Source: Candidatus Ruthia sp. Cpac_8_S14 (GTDB lineage: Bacteria > Pseudomonadota > Gammaproteobacteria > PS1 > Pseudothioglobaceae). From it: 64,000 bases of DNA. Below the pieces are notes generated by a model. The model was not told the origin of the DNA and made no database searches. It saw nothing but the letters and a program-made list of their open reading frames with translations. The stretch is from assembly GCA_021730205.1 (NCBI GenBank), contig CP072533.1, positions 124,001 to 188,000 of the forward strand, read 5' to 3'. This document shows, piece after piece, positions 48,884 to 58,135 of the stretch (the first letter of the stretch is position 1; each line of letters starts with the position of its first letter). The translations under genes were made by a program, and so were the position numbers.

Positions 48884-50040
48884 TTAGCCAGCTCCACAAT
48901 TTTTATAGCGGCTTTGGTTAAGTCAGATTCTACATGGATATTAAATTCAGATTCACCAAGCAAGTTTAACCCTGCTGGGGCGTTAGTACCTCCCAATCGC
49001 ACCACAATTGGTAGGGTTAAGCCGACTGTTTTGATGGCTTGTAATATGCCTTGTGCGATTAAATCACAGCGTACAATACCACCAAAAATATTTACTAAAA
49101 TTCCTTTAACACTCGCTTCAGTTTGAATCAGTTCAAAGGCTTTGGCAACCTTATCAGCAGTTGCCCCACCACCAACATCTAAAAAATTAGCAGGCAAGCC
49201 GCCAAAATGCTCAATTAAATCCATCGTTGCCATTGCCAGTCCCGCGCCATTCACCATGCAGCCAATTGTGCCATCAAGTGAAATATAGTTAAGTTGATAT
49301 TCACTGGCAAGTCTTTCTTTTTCATCTTCTTGTGAAATATCACGCAATGCAGCAATATCCTCATGGTGATACAGTGCATTATCGTCAAAATCAATCTTCC
49401 CATCAAGCGCTAATAGCTGGTTTTCTTTAGTAACAATAAGTGGATTAATTTCAATCAGATTAACATTTTTTTGAGTAAAGATCTCGTACAAACCTAAAAG
49501 AGTATTGTTAAATTGCTTGGTAAGTTCAGCATTAAGCCCTAGTTTTTTCGCTACCAAGGTGCAATCTTGTACAGACAAATCGCCTAATGGATTAATACCA
49601 AATTTAATGATTTTATCAGGCGTTTCACTGGCAACTTTTTCAATATCCATGCCACCTTTAGTAGAGGCTAAAACAGTGATTTTTTGCGTTTGCCTATCAA
49701 TCAACAAGCCAAGATATAATTCAAGCTCAATATTTTGTTCTACTTCAATTAATAATTGACCCACTGGTAACCCTTTAGCATCTGTTTGTGGCGTAATCAG
49801 TTGTGAGCCTAATAATTGACCACACACACGCCCAACCTCTTCAACACTACGACACAAAATAACACCACCTCCCTTGCCACGCCCCCCTGCATGAACTTGA
49901 GCTTTAACAATCCAAACATCACCCCCCAAAGCCTTGCAAGCATCACTAGCCTTGGCAACACTATCAATAAGAATGCCTTTGGGAATTTGAATGTGTCTGT
50001 GGCTAAATAATATTTTAGCTTGGTATTCGTGTATCTGCAT
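48880..50040 (-). CDS. sucC: Succinyl-CoA synthetase subunit beta
   Basis: ATP-grasp beta subunit, 386 aa. [47 protein letters not shown] (split as EINPLIV / LLALDGKI), ..[42 protein letters not shown] and [10 protein letters not shown] are all intact. First gene of sucC-sucD-dehydrogenase on the minus strand. Confidence 0.96.
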   Translation of the reverse strand: MQIHEYQAKILFSHRHIQIPKGILIDSVAKASDACKALGGDVWIVKAQVHAGGRGKGGGVILCRSVEEVGRVCGQLLGSQLITPQTDAKGLPVGQLLIEVEQNIELELYLGLLIDRQTQKITVLASTKGGMDIEKVASETPDKIIKFGINPLGDLSVQDCTLVAKKLGLNAELTKQFNNTLLGLYEIFTQKNVNLIEINPLIVTKENQLLALDGKIDFDDNALYHHEDIAALRDISQEDEKERLASEYQLNYISLDGTIGCMVNGAGLAMATMDLIEHFGGLPANFLDVGGGATADKVAKAFELIQTEASVKGILVNIFGGIVRCDLIAQGILQAIKTVGLTLPIVVRLGGTNAPAGLNLLGESEFNIHVESDLTKAAIKIVELAK

Positions 50041-51061
50041 CAGTTTATTTTTCGTTATACATTTTATAAATATATTTCTTTGAATGTTTCGTAACTACCG
50101 ATTTTAGAAAAATTTATCTCAAATTTTAAGTTATTTATTTTGTCAATTTGCACAGAGCCTATGTCTAAAATTTGTAATTTTGTGTAAGTTAACAATTCAC
50201 ACCTTCACCCAACCCTAAAATATTTCTTAAGAAGCATTGCTCTAATTCTCTATTAGAGTATGACATTAAAGCTTTACCATTATCTTGGCAAATTTTACTT
50301 TGCATTGTTTTGTTATTTAGCAGTTTTAGTAGAAAAAAGTTTTTTATTCGCATAATATATATTCATCAAGAATATCATCTATTGGGACGTTGTTCTCGTG
50401 CATTATAATTCTACTTTTGAGTGTAAATTATTTAAAAACTAAAATTTATATTTTCTGAGTACAGAAAAATTAATCCATTAGAACTATCTGAGTAAGATTT
50501 TTCATCTTGCCTTAGTATTGAAATAAAGGTTCTTAATTTAATTTTAAAACCTAACATATTGCATTGCTCAAGTGATATTCTTTAGTTGGCTTAGAATTAA
50601 TAATTTTTTCATCAAAGGATAAATTCTTAACGGGATTTTCTATTGCAAGAATTTTTGAGGTTTGGTTAAGATTAAGAATTAAATTAACAATATAATCATC
50701 TTTATAATTTAGTGCCTTTTTGTATTTTTTTCTGCTAAATACGAATGTTTATTGACGCTGATTCATAGTCATCGCTGCCGACATATAATCGAGCATCAAA
50801 AATAATTCTGCTTTTAATCCAGTTTCTTGTAGCTTTTTAAATCTACTTTTAACAATAGGTCTTTCCTGATAGTTCATATTTTCAACAGAAAAATCATTTT
50901 TTTTAGATACATCTTTTGATTGTATTAGCAATTCTATTATCAACACAAAATTGATAAAAACTGTTTTTAGATGAAAACTCAAATTGCTCTATGAAATCGT
51001 TATTGAATTTAGATAAACCGTATCCTATCAAATTCAAAATTCTTATGTTTATTATTTTTCA
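50041..51061 (-). pseudogene. Decayed protein, possibly a restriction endonuclease
   Basis: The minus strand carries dispersed protein-like fragments over ~0.9 kb: NLIGYGLSKFNNDFIEQFEF (near 51035-50975), FYQFCVDNRIANTIK, YQERPIVKSRFKKLQETGLK (near 50880-50820), LKAEIIFDARLYVGSDDYES, and a last MSYSNRELEQCFLRNILGLG (near 50270-50205). Many stops and frame changes. The style and the neighbouring methyltransferase-like trace suggest a type II endonuclease, but I cannot name a family with certainty. Confidence 0.4.
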
Positions 51062-51145
51062 TTAAGCCGCCTTATGAACAATTGGAACATTATGTCCACC
51101 CATTCCCATATTTCCTGTGTCATTAATCAGCAGTGTCTTTGATTT
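51062..51145 (-). pseudogene. Short trace resembling a cytosine-5 DNA methyltransferase
   Basis: About 25 codons ending at 51062 read TLLINDTGNMGMGGHNVPIV. The GNM-x-x-GGHNVP string resembles a region of bacterial C5-cytosine DNA methyltransferases. Nothing else of the enzyme is left; upstream DNA is the efp promoter region. Identification rests on one motif. Confidence 0.4.
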
Positions 51146-51232
51146 TTGGTATGGGGTTATTTTACAAAAAAAATTTGGTGTAGTTTGATATTTGCGTAAA
51201 ATGAGATGCTTTATTTTTGTGGTTTTTAAAAA

Positions 51233-51796
51233 ATGGCAAACTATTCTACCAACCAATTCAAAAACGGCTTAAAGCTCATGTTAGATGGCAACCCTTGTTC
51301 GATTGTGAATAACGAAATTGTCAAACCTGGCAAAGGTCAGGTGTTTAATCGAGTGAAGTTTAAAGATTTAATTACTGGGAAAACACTGATTAAAACCTTT
51401 AAGTCTGGTGAGTCTCTAGAGAATGCTGATGTGATGGAGTTGGATTTACAATATCTTTATAACGATAGTAGTGCGTGGAATTTTATGGATCCAGACTCAT
51501 TTGAGCAATATGCTATTGATGGCACTGCTATGAGTGATACCAAGGGTTATTTAGTTGAACAGGACATGTGTACAGTGACACTTTGGAACGATAACCCCAT
51601 TTCAGTTATCCCGCCTAATCATGTTATTCTTGAAGTGTTTGATACTGATCCAGGTTTAAAAGGTGATACGACGGGTACAGGTGGTAAACCAGCAACCATG
51701 AATACAGGTGTTGTGGTGCAAGTACCTCTTTTTGTTAGTATTGGTGATAAGATTAAAGTAGATACGCGCACTAATGAATATACAGGGCGTGTATAG
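51233..51796 (+). CDS. efp: Elongation factor P
   Basis: Translation factor that relieves stalling at polyproline. 187 aa with the three beta-barrel domains. Lys34 in VKPGKGQ is the residue lysylated by EpmA, which is encoded next. [12 protein letters not shown], ..PDSFEQYAI and [19 protein letters not shown] then [18 protein letters not shown] complete the family pattern. In E. coli efp and epmA are not adjacent; here the substrate and its modifying enzyme lie side by side. Confidence 0.97.
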   Translation: MANYSTNQFKNGLKLMLDGNPCSIVNNEIVKPGKGQVFNRVKFKDLITGKTLIKTFKSGESLENADVMELDLQYLYNDSSAWNFMDPDSFEQYAIDGTAMSDTKGYLVEQDMCTVTLWNDNPISVIPPNHVILEVFDTDPGLKGDTTGTGGKPATMNTGVVVQVPLFVSIGDKIKVDTRTNEYTGRV

Positions 51797-51856
51797 TATT
51801 GTCTTAGTTATTCACTACCTGTTTTTTGGAATGAACCTTACTCGTTTTTTTTGCTT

Positions 51857-52735
51857 ATGATGCGAAATGCACTTATTAAGAGACAGCGAGTTATTCAAAA
51901 AATTAGACAGTTCTTTGAGCAACAAAAAGTCTTAGAAGTTCAAACGCTAACACTGCTAAACACGCCAACGAGTGATGTTTATATTGACAGTATTTCATCA
52001 ACTGTTAATGTTGATATTGGCATGCAAAATACCCAATATTTGCATGCCTCTCCAGAGTTGGGAATGAAAGAACTTCTAGCACAAGGCAGCGGAGATATTT
52101 ACCAAATTTGCCAAGTATTTCGTGATAATGAATACGGTGAACACAATTCTAATGAATTTACCCTGCTTGAATATTATCGCCTGGGCTTTGATATTTATCA
52201 ATTAATGGATGACATGGTTAGTTTGTTGCAAGTATTGGGTATTAAAGACGAGGTGCAACGGTTCTCTTATGCTCAAGTTTTTAGTCAATATGCTGATATT
52301 GATATTTTAAATGCTGATATTGATTCGCTTAAAATTATTGCTGAAAAATTAGGCTTGACTGCTGATTTTGCTTGGATTGAGGGGTTGCAAATGTTGCTTT
52401 TTGTGCACTTGATTGAGCCGAAGTTAAAAGAGTTGCCTTTGTGTTTTATTTATGATTACCCTAAATCACAATCTGCACTTGCTAAAGTAGAAGGTCAAGT
52501 AGCACACCGTTTTGAATTGTATTTAGATGGTGTTGAGGTGGCAAATGGTTATGATGAGTTGCAAACTAAGAGTGAATATGAGCAAGTTTTTATGCATGAA
52601 ACTGCTAAGCGAGAACAGCTTGGTAAGTTTATACCGCCAGTTGATGTATCGTTTTTATCCAAACTTGACAATTCTTTGCCTCAATGTGCGGGTGTGGCAA
52701 TAGGTATTAATCGATTATTAACACAAATTAGTTAA
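51857..52735 (+). CDS. epmA: EF-P beta-lysylation protein EpmA (PoxA/GenX)
   Basis: Class II lysyl-tRNA synthetase-like enzyme lacking the anticodon domain; attaches beta-lysine to Lys34 of EF-P. Seen: RQRVIQKIRQFFEQQKVLEV, LHASPELGMKELLAQGSGDI (motif 2 region), IYQICQVFRDNEYGEHN, EFTLLEYYRLGFD, and motif 3 CAGVAIGINRLL. 293 aa from ATG 51857 (a TTG six bases upstream is possible). The lysine 2,3-aminomutase EpmB needed to make beta-lysine is not in this window. Confidence 0.93.
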   Translation: MMRNALIKRQRVIQKIRQFFEQQKVLEVQTLTLLNTPTSDVYIDSISSTVNVDIGMQNTQYLHASPELGMKELLAQGSGDIYQICQVFRDNEYGEHNSNEFTLLEYYRLGFDIYQLMDDMVSLLQVLGIKDEVQRFSYAQVFSQYADIDILNADIDSLKIIAEKLGLTADFAWIEGLQMLLFVHLIEPKLKELPLCFIYDYPKSQSALAKVEGQVAHRFELYLDGVEVANGYDELQTKSEYEQVFMHETAKREQLGKFIPPVDVSFLSKLDNSLPQCAGVAIGINRLLTQIS

Positions 52736-52785
52736 ACTCAGGTTAGAATAGGGCTAATTTTAATTAGTCAATAGAACAGAAACTC

Positions 52786-54459
52786 ATGATTAAATTTATC
52801 CACCTTGTTCTTTTATTTTCTTTACCAATACAGGCATTGCAAATTTTACAGCCTACTAATGACAACCAAGTTATTCAACAGCAATTAGACACACCTCAAT
52901 TAAATACGCCATTGTCTGCTGAACTGTTACTGACCAAATTAAAAACATCAGCCAAGCGTGGCGATGCTAGATCGCAATTTAGTTTAGCCAATATGTACTA
53001 TAACGGTATTAATGTAACAAAAGACGATAAATTGGCTTTTTATTGGTACTTGCAGGTGGCTGAACAGGACTATGCAAGTGCGCAATTTAATGTGGCTAAT
53101 AGTTATTATTACGGCCTAGGAGTTGGTAAAGATTTAGAACAGGCATTATCTTGGTATGAAAAGGCAGCATTATTGGGATATGAGGCAGCACAACTTAATC
53201 TTGCTAAGTTATACGAGGCGGGTATTGGTGTCGATAGAGACCTAACGTTAGCACAGCAGTGGTATGAAGCAGCAGTCAATCAATTCGACCCTGAAGCACA
53301 ATTTTACTTGGCTGATTTCTATGAGCGTGAGGGAGATTCCAATAAAGCATTAGATTGTTATAAAGAGTCCGCAAATCAGGGTTTTGTTGATGCTCAGGCT
53401 AGATTATCAATGTTGTATCGAATTGGCTATTTGGTTAAACAAGATGATGTCAAAGCCTTGTATTGGGCGTTAATGGCAGCTAATCAAGATGATGCACAGT
53501 CACAGTTCTTAGTAGGAGTAATTTATCAAAAAAGCGCCAAAGTTAAACGCAATTTACCTAGTGCAATTGCTTGGTATAAAAAAGCAGCTGAACAAGAACA
53601 TCCGGAGGCGCGCTATCATTTGGCATTATTGCAACTGAAGGGAAATGGTATTGATAAAGATGTTAAGCAAGCCTTAGCCACGTTACTTGATTTGTCATCT
53701 AAGGGCCATCAAGTATCACAGTATCAATTGTATTTGATTTATAACAAAGGCGATGTTATGGTTAAGAATGAAATGCTGGCCAAAACTTATTTGCTTAAAG
53801 CTGCAAAGGCGGGGTATGTTGAAGCTCAATACCAGTTAGGCAAAAGTTTCTTTAATCAAGATATGGTTAGAGAGGCTGCTCATTATTTAGAATTAGCAGC
53901 AAATCAAAACAACGCATCAGCGGTTAAATTGTTAAAAAAATTGCAATCTAAACAGAAACAAAGCATTATTCAAAATGTTACCAATACTGCCAAGCCAGTA
54001 GTTGCTATTAAGCCAGTCATGGCAGAGACGCTTCAGCAGTCTGTTGCTTCTGCTATTGATCCTAATCTAGATGAGCAATTATTTGACAATACAACTAGCC
54101 TTATTCCCGATCAGGATGAGATTGCTAAATCGCTTAGTCACCATATTAAATCAAATATTAATTTGGAAACATTACTTGCCAATGTTGAGCAGGGTAATCC
54201 TATTGCTCAATATAATTTAAGTGCACTCTATTATAAGGGTGAAGTTGTGCGTAAGGATAATAGAGCAGCATTTATATTAATGCGTCAGTCTGCTAATCAA
54301 GGTATTACTCAGTCGCAAAATACTTTGGCCATAATGTATATAAATGGTATTGGCAGTCAGACAGATTACAATAAGGCTTATTATTGGGCAAGCATAACAA
54401 CGCGTAAGGGCAGTCAACAGGGTAAACGCATTTTGCTATATTTAATTGTTAATTTATGA
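52786..54459 (+). CDS. Sel1-repeat (SLR) secreted protein
   Basis: 557 aa with a signal peptide (MIKFIHLVLLFSLPIQALQ) and about a dozen Sel1-like repeats of ~36 residues, each of the form A-x-x-G-x-x-x-A-Q-x-x-L-A-x-x-Y..G.G...D...A..WY..AA. Repeats run from residue ~55 to ~365, a gap of low complexity with Gln/Lys/Thr follows (~385-460), and two more repeats close the protein (IAQYNLSALYYKGEVVRKD, QSQNTLAIMYINGIG). Such solenoids mediate protein contacts in the periplasm or with hosts; the partner is unknown. Overlaps ycgN by 4 bases. Confidence 0.88.
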   Translation: MIKFIHLVLLFSLPIQALQILQPTNDNQVIQQQLDTPQLNTPLSAELLLTKLKTSAKRGDARSQFSLANMYYNGINVTKDDKLAFYWYLQVAEQDYASAQFNVANSYYYGLGVGKDLEQALSWYEKAALLGYEAAQLNLAKLYEAGIGVDRDLTLAQQWYEAAVNQFDPEAQFYLADFYEREGDSNKALDCYKESANQGFVDAQARLSMLYRIGYLVKQDDVKALYWALMAANQDDAQSQFLVGVIYQKSAKVKRNLPSAIAWYKKAAEQEHPEARYHLALLQLKGNGIDKDVKQALATLLDLSSKGHQVSQYQLYLIYNKGDVMVKNEMLAKTYLLKAAKAGYVEAQYQLGKSFFNQDMVREAAHYLELAANQNNASAVKLLKKLQSKQKQSIIQNVTNTAKPVVAIKPVMAETLQQSVASAIDPNLDEQLFDNTTSLIPDQDEIAKSLSHHIKSNINLETLLANVEQGNPIAQYNLSALYYKGEVVRKDNRAAFILMRQSANQGITQSQNTLAIMYINGIGSQTDYNKAYYWASITTRKGSQQGKRILLYLIVNL

Positions 54460-54906
54460 CAGTTGATGTTTTAAACTTCTGGAAAAATACAGCGTTAGAA
54501 GACATGACACGTGTGCAGTGGGAATCTTTATGCGATAATTATGGGCGTTGTTGTTTGCGTAGGCTTGAGGACGAAAACATGGGTGATATTTATTTTACTG
54601 ATATGGTTTGTCACTATATAGATGAACAAAGTTGTCAATGTCCACATTATGAGACGCGCCAACAACTGATGCCAGACTGTTTAACATTCGATTCGAATTG
54701 GGGTGATAAATTTAATTGGCTACCCAGTTACATGCGCTTATCGACTTCTGCATGAAAAAAAGCCATTGTTTGACTAGCATTCACTGATTAGTGGTGATGT
54801 AGAAACTGTGTATTTGGCGGGTGTTTCTGTACGTGGGCGTATCTTTTCAGATGACGAAGTGAACGAAGAGGAAATTGATTTACATATAATTAACTGGGTG
54901 AAATAA
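54456..54906 (+). pseudogene. ycgN: YcgN-family (UPF0260) cysteine-rich protein, frameshift and stop
   Basis: Codons 1-99 give FWKNTALEDMTRVQWESLCD, CGRCCL-like YGRCCLRRLEDE, GDIYFTDMVCHYID, CQCPHYETR and DCLTF...FNWLP, the family N-terminus with its Cys-rich metal site (one Cys of CxxCC changed to Tyr). At about 54735 the frame shifts: the correct tail is RLLHEKKPLFD, TAG, HSLISGDVETVYLAGVSVRG, RIFSDDEVNEEEIDLHIINW to TAA 54904-54906. Two lesions, so probably inactive. Family function is unknown. Confidence 0.8.
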
Positions 54907-55302
54907 TGAAAAAAATATACTCTATTTCTATTAGAACTCTTGGTTAATGTTGTTTTAGCAAATTGGCCACATGAGCATATATCAACGGTTGTTTTTGCCA
55001 AATCAGTTGAAGATAGAACGCCCATTGAGATAATTACAGAAAGCTGATAGCGTTCTGTAGGTAAAATTTGCTATTCTACCAATATTCGTGATTTAACGGG
55101 TGGTAAAGTTACGCATCGTTGGAGCTATAGGGGTAAGGTTAAAGCTGAAATTAGTTTTAAGCTTAAAGGAAAGCGTTGGCGTGTGTGGTCGAGTAAAAAT
55201 ATTTGGCACACATGGACAGGGGAGTGGAAAGTTGAAGTGTTAAACCAACAAAACGAAATTTTATTAACCAAAACATTCATATATAAAAAGAAAGGCGAAT
55301 AA
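54906..55302 (+). pseudogene. DUF2914-type protein, multiple stops
   Basis: ATG 54906 overlaps the preceding TAA. The reading frame is out of register early, then WPHEHISTVVFAKSVEDRTP, two consecutive stops at about 55046-55051 (TGA TAG), then GKICYSTNIRDLTGGKVTHR, WSYRGKVKAEISFKLKGKRW, RVWSSKNIWHTWTGEWKVEV to TAA 55300-55302. The ..V.HRW...G....E..F.....RWRV.S.K.......G.W.V pattern is that of DUF2914. Inactive. Confidence 0.75.
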
Positions 55303-55326
55303 GATTATATTCGTCTTAAGAGAAGA

Positions 55327-56538
55327 ATGAACAAAACAAATATAAACAAGGTGGTTCTTGCCTATTCAGGCGGACTGGATACAAGTATTATTGTTAAATG
55401 GTTACAAGATACTTATCAATGCGAAGTGGTGACTTTTACCGCTGATATTGGTCAAGGCGAAGAAGTAGAACCTGCACGCGCTAAAGCAAAGGTTGCAGGC
55501 GTTAAAGAGATTTATATTGAAGATTTGCGTGAAGAGTTTGCACGTGATTTTGTTTTCCCAATGTGTCGTGCAAATGCCATTTATGAGGGTGAATATTTAT
55601 TAGGTACTTCCATTGCCCGTCCGTTGATTTCTAAGCGTTTAGTAGAAATCGCCCATCAGGTAGGTGCAGATGCAATCAGTCACGGCGCAACAGGTAAAGG
55701 TAATGATCAAGTTCGTTTTGAGTTAAATGCTTATGCGTTGGACGCAAATATCCAAGTGATTGCGCCGTGGCGTGAATGGGATTTATCCTCGCGTGAAAGT
55801 TTAATGGATTATGCACAAAAACACGGCATTGAGATTGATTACAAAAAGCAATCAAAAAAACCCCCCTACTCAATGGATGCAAACTTACTTCATATTTCTT
55901 ATGAAGGCGATATTTTAGAAGATCCTTGGGCAGAGCCTGAAGAAGACATGTGGCGTTGGACAGTTTCACCTGAAAATGCACCTGATAAGGTAGAATACGT
56001 TGAAATTACTTTTGAAGAAGGCGACATTACCGCCATTAATGGCAAATTAATGAGCCCCGCTTCGGTGATGGAAGATTTAAACAAACGCGCAGGTGCGCAC
56101 GGCATTGGTCGTGATGATATTGTGGAGAATCGTTTTGTGGGCATGAAGTCTCGTGGCTGTTATGAAACACCTGCAGGTACTGTTATGCTGAAGGCACATC
56201 GAGCTATGGAGTCACTCACACTTGATCGTGTTGCTGCACATCTTAAAGATGAACTCATGCCTAAATATGCTGAGATAGTTTATAACGGTTTTTGGTTTGC
56301 GCCAGAACGTGAAATGCTACAAGCCGCTATTGATAAAACTCAAAAAACTGTTAATGGTATTGTTCGCCTTAAATTTTACAAGGGCAATATTACTATTGTA
56401 GGTCGTCAATCTAAGGATAGTTTATTTAGTGAAAAAGTTGCTACTTTTGAGGACGATGAAGGTGTATACAATCAAAAAGATGCTGCTGGATTTATCAAAC
56501 TCAATGCGTTGCGTTTGCGCCTTAAGGCGTTAAAGTAG
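55327..56538 (+). CDS. argG: Argininosuccinate synthase
   Basis: ATP-dependent condensation of citrulline and aspartate in arginine synthesis. 403 aa. N-terminal [20 protein letters not shown]-loop, [47 protein letters not shown], ..[16 protein letters not shown] and [16 protein letters not shown] are intact. A GAA/AAGAGAAGA ribosome site precedes ATG 55327. Confidence 0.97.
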   Translation: MNKTNINKVVLAYSGGLDTSIIVKWLQDTYQCEVVTFTADIGQGEEVEPARAKAKVAGVKEIYIEDLREEFARDFVFPMCRANAIYEGEYLLGTSIARPLISKRLVEIAHQVGADAISHGATGKGNDQVRFELNAYALDANIQVIAPWREWDLSSRESLMDYAQKHGIEIDYKKQSKKPPYSMDANLLHISYEGDILEDPWAEPEEDMWRWTVSPENAPDKVEYVEITFEEGDITAINGKLMSPASVMEDLNKRAGAHGIGRDDIVENRFVGMKSRGCYETPAGTVMLKAHRAMESLTLDRVAAHLKDELMPKYAEIVYNGFWFAPEREMLQAAIDKTQKTVNGIVRLKFYKGNITIVGRQSKDSLFSEKVATFEDDEGVYNQKDAAGFIKLNALRLRLKALK

Positions 56539-56618
56539 CTTTTGTATTTTCTTGTATTGGGAAAGGTCTGGTGAATTCCTATTGTAATATAGTACAAAAT
56601 TATGTACTATTTGATTAT

Positions 56619-56786
56619 ATGAACACTAATCACGCATTTTTGTATAGTAATATTTCTGATTTGAGAAAGCATCCTAGCCGTATCATTAAAGAAGCAGAAT
56701 AAGAAGTGACCGTTATTTTTAACCATGGGGAACTTGGTGGGGCCTTATCTTGTGCCACCTATAAGGTATTAGATGAACTAACTTGA
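56619..56786 (+). pseudogene. Phd/YefM-type antitoxin, in-frame stop
   Basis: MNTNHAFLYSNISDLRKHPS then RIIKEAE, TAA at 56700-56702, EVTVIFNHGELGGALSCATY and KVLDELT to TGA 56784-56786, all in one frame. Phd/YefM antitoxins have VS.SDL..NP..I...A....V.V..H..P.A.LV....YE.L. A CAA to TAA change would explain the stop. The C-terminal toxin-binding part is scattered in other frames. Pairs with the toxin relic that follows. Confidence 0.65.
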
Positions 56787-56863
56787 GATGAAAGCTGATA
56801 AAGAGTCTTCAAATCGTATTAAAAATATGGGCTTATCCCAAGTGGTAGATGTAAATAAAGGCA

Positions 56864-57085
56864 TTTAAGAAGCTTAATCCAAGTATTAGAGAAGAAATTC
56901 ACAAAGCAGTTAAAAAATCGATTAAACAACCCAAAGATAGAAAAACACCGCTTGCATAGTGGTTACCAAGGGGCATTATAAAATTCAATTCAATTGGTTA
57001 TCGTTTAATTTATAAAGTAACTGATGATAAATGCATTGTATTAGCTGTTGAAGTTAACCGCCGAGATAAGTATTTACAAAAACAT
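56864..57085 (+). pseudogene. RelE/ParE-family toxin relic
   Basis: FKKLNPSIREEIHKAVKKSI then KQPKDRKTPLA, TAG, and after a short shift GIIKFNSIGYRLIYKV, TDDKCIVLAVEVNRRDKYL. The KLP/KLNP start, ..YRLIYKV and VLAVEVNRRD end match RelE/ParE toxins (GxYRIIYxxxD...VxxxxxRxxxY). No start codon; a stop interrupts the frame. Ends about 20 bases before tRNA-Cys. Confidence 0.65.
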
Positions 57086-57103
57086 TTAATCGGACTTTTT
57101 TTA

Positions 57104-57177
57104 TGGAGACTGGGACCGGAGTCGAACCGGTCTGTAAGGCTTTGCAGGCCTCTGCATAACCGCTTTGCTACCCAGTC
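57104..57177 (-). tRNA. cysT: tRNA-Cys (anticodon GCA)
   Basis: Minus-strand cloverleaf of 74 nt: acceptor GACTGGG/CCCAGTC, discriminator T(U73, typical for Cys), D-arm TAGCAAAGCGGTTATGC, anticodon loop CTGCAAA with GCA, T-arm GACCGGTTCGACTCCGGTC and encoded CCA. Confidence 0.95.
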
Positions 57178-57204
57178 ATGTTTAACACACTTGCAAAAGC
57201 GATA

Positions 57205-57250
57205 ATAAAAAGACCTGTGTTGTTTTTTTTTTGGAAAAAAACAGGTCTTT
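57205..57250 (-). terminator. Predicted hairpin terminator after tRNA-Gly
   Basis: AAAGACCTGT at 57209-57218 and its exact reverse complement ACAGGTCTTT at 57241-57250 form a 10-bp stem; the loop is 22 bases of mostly T/A. On the minus strand the distal arm ends in TTTTT, so it could terminate transcription coming from tRNA-Gly before tRNA-Cys. The long A/T loop is unusual for an intrinsic terminator. Confidence 0.45.
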
Positions 57251-57255
57251 GAATT

Positions 57256-57331
57256 TGGAGCGGAAAACGAGATTCGAACTCGCGACATTCACGTTGGCAA
57301 CGTGATGCTCTACCAGCTGAGCTATTCCCGC
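57256..57331 (-). tRNA. glyV: tRNA-Gly (anticodon GCC)
   Basis: Minus-strand cloverleaf of 76 nt: acceptor GCGGGAA/TTTCCGC (one G-U), D-arm TAGCTCAGCTGGTAGAGC, anticodon loop TTGCCAA with GCC, T-arm GCGAGTTCGAATCTCGT and encoded CCA. Order pgsA, tRNA-Gly, tRNA-Cys follows a common gammaproteobacterial arrangement. Confidence 0.95.
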
Positions 57332-57384
57332 ATAGGCGATGAATTATAGTGTTTTCTTAGATAATAGTCAAGTCAGATTTGGCA

Positions 57385-57969
57385 TTAATTATTAAAAGTT
57401 TTGCGCCCTTCTTTTAGATAGATAAACCCAGACCATAAGGTTAAAAAAGTTGCTATTAATAATAAAACAACACCGATTTCAAAACTTGGCAGTCCAAAGA
57501 AAGGTTGCTGATATAATAAAAACAGAATAGCGAATATTTGTACAAAGGTTTTCACTTTACCTATCCAAGAAACATTGACATTTGATCTTTGTCCAATAGT
57601 CCCCATCCATTCTCTAAGCGCTGAGACTAAAATTTCACGCGAAATAATAATAAGTGCACAAACGCTAATATACCAATGTGTATCAGTCGGGTAGAAGTCT
57701 ACCAAGAGGATGAGCGCAGTGGAGACCATGAGTTTATCCGCAACAGGATCTAAAAAAGCACCAAGTTGAGAGGCCATATTAAGCTTTCTTGCTAGATAGC
57801 CATCAAAATAATCCGTGGCACTAATGAGTGCATAAGTGCCTGTAAGTAGGAAATTAATCCAAGTAAACGCAGGCGTTATAGAGTAAGCAGGCTGAAAATA
57901 ATACAAACTTACAAACATTGGAATTAGAAGAATTCTTGACAGGGTTAGAATGTTTGGAATTGTGGCCAT
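57385..57969 (-). CDS. pgsA: CDP-diacylglycerol-glycerol-3-phosphate 3-phosphatidyltransferase
   Basis: Inner-membrane enzyme that makes phosphatidylglycerol phosphate. 194 aa from ATG 57969 (MATIPNILTLSRI, the family start; the longer open frame overlaps tRNA-Arg and is not expected). The CDP-alcohol phosphotransferase motif DxxDGxxAR...GxxxDxxxD is seen as DYFDGYLARKLNMASQLGAF then LDPVADKL. Four or five spans. Located between tRNA-Arg and tRNA-Gly on the same strand, as in E. coli pgsA-glyW-cysT. Confidence 0.94.
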   Translation of the reverse strand: MATIPNILTLSRILLIPMFVSLYYFQPAYSITPAFTWINFLLTGTYALISATDYFDGYLARKLNMASQLGAFLDPVADKLMVSTALILLVDFYPTDTHWYISVCALIIISREILVSALREWMGTIGQRSNVNVSWIGKVKTFVQIFAILFLLYQQPFFGLPSFEIGVVLLLIATFLTLWSGFIYLKEGRKTFNN

Positions 57970-58005
57970 AGATTGGTTGTTATGACAAGTGTTGAAAAAA
58001 ATATA

Positions 58006-58082
58006 TGGTGCGCTCGGCGGGAGTCGAACCTGCAACCGCTCGGTTCGTAGCCGAGTACTCTATCCAATTGAGCCACGAGCGC
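58006..58082 (-). tRNA. argV: tRNA-Arg (anticodon ACG)
   Basis: Minus-strand cloverleaf of 77 nt: acceptor GCGCTCG/CGAGCGC, discriminator A, D-arm TGGCTCAATTGGATAGAG, anticodon loop CTACGAA with ACG (A34 to inosine by TadA), T-arm GCAGGTTCGACTCCCGC (with one mismatch) and encoded CCA. It starts 36 bases before the pgsA ATG. Confidence 0.94.
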
Positions 58083-58135
58083 ATCAAGGGCGTCATTATC
58101 GCTATATTTGCATTAAAGGTCAAGGTTAATTGGGT

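Noticed and set aside
57205..57250. Possible insertion-sequence terminal repeats around tRNA-Cys/Gly
   Set aside because: The inverted repeat is a single hairpin with no transposase or target duplication nearby; better read as a terminator.
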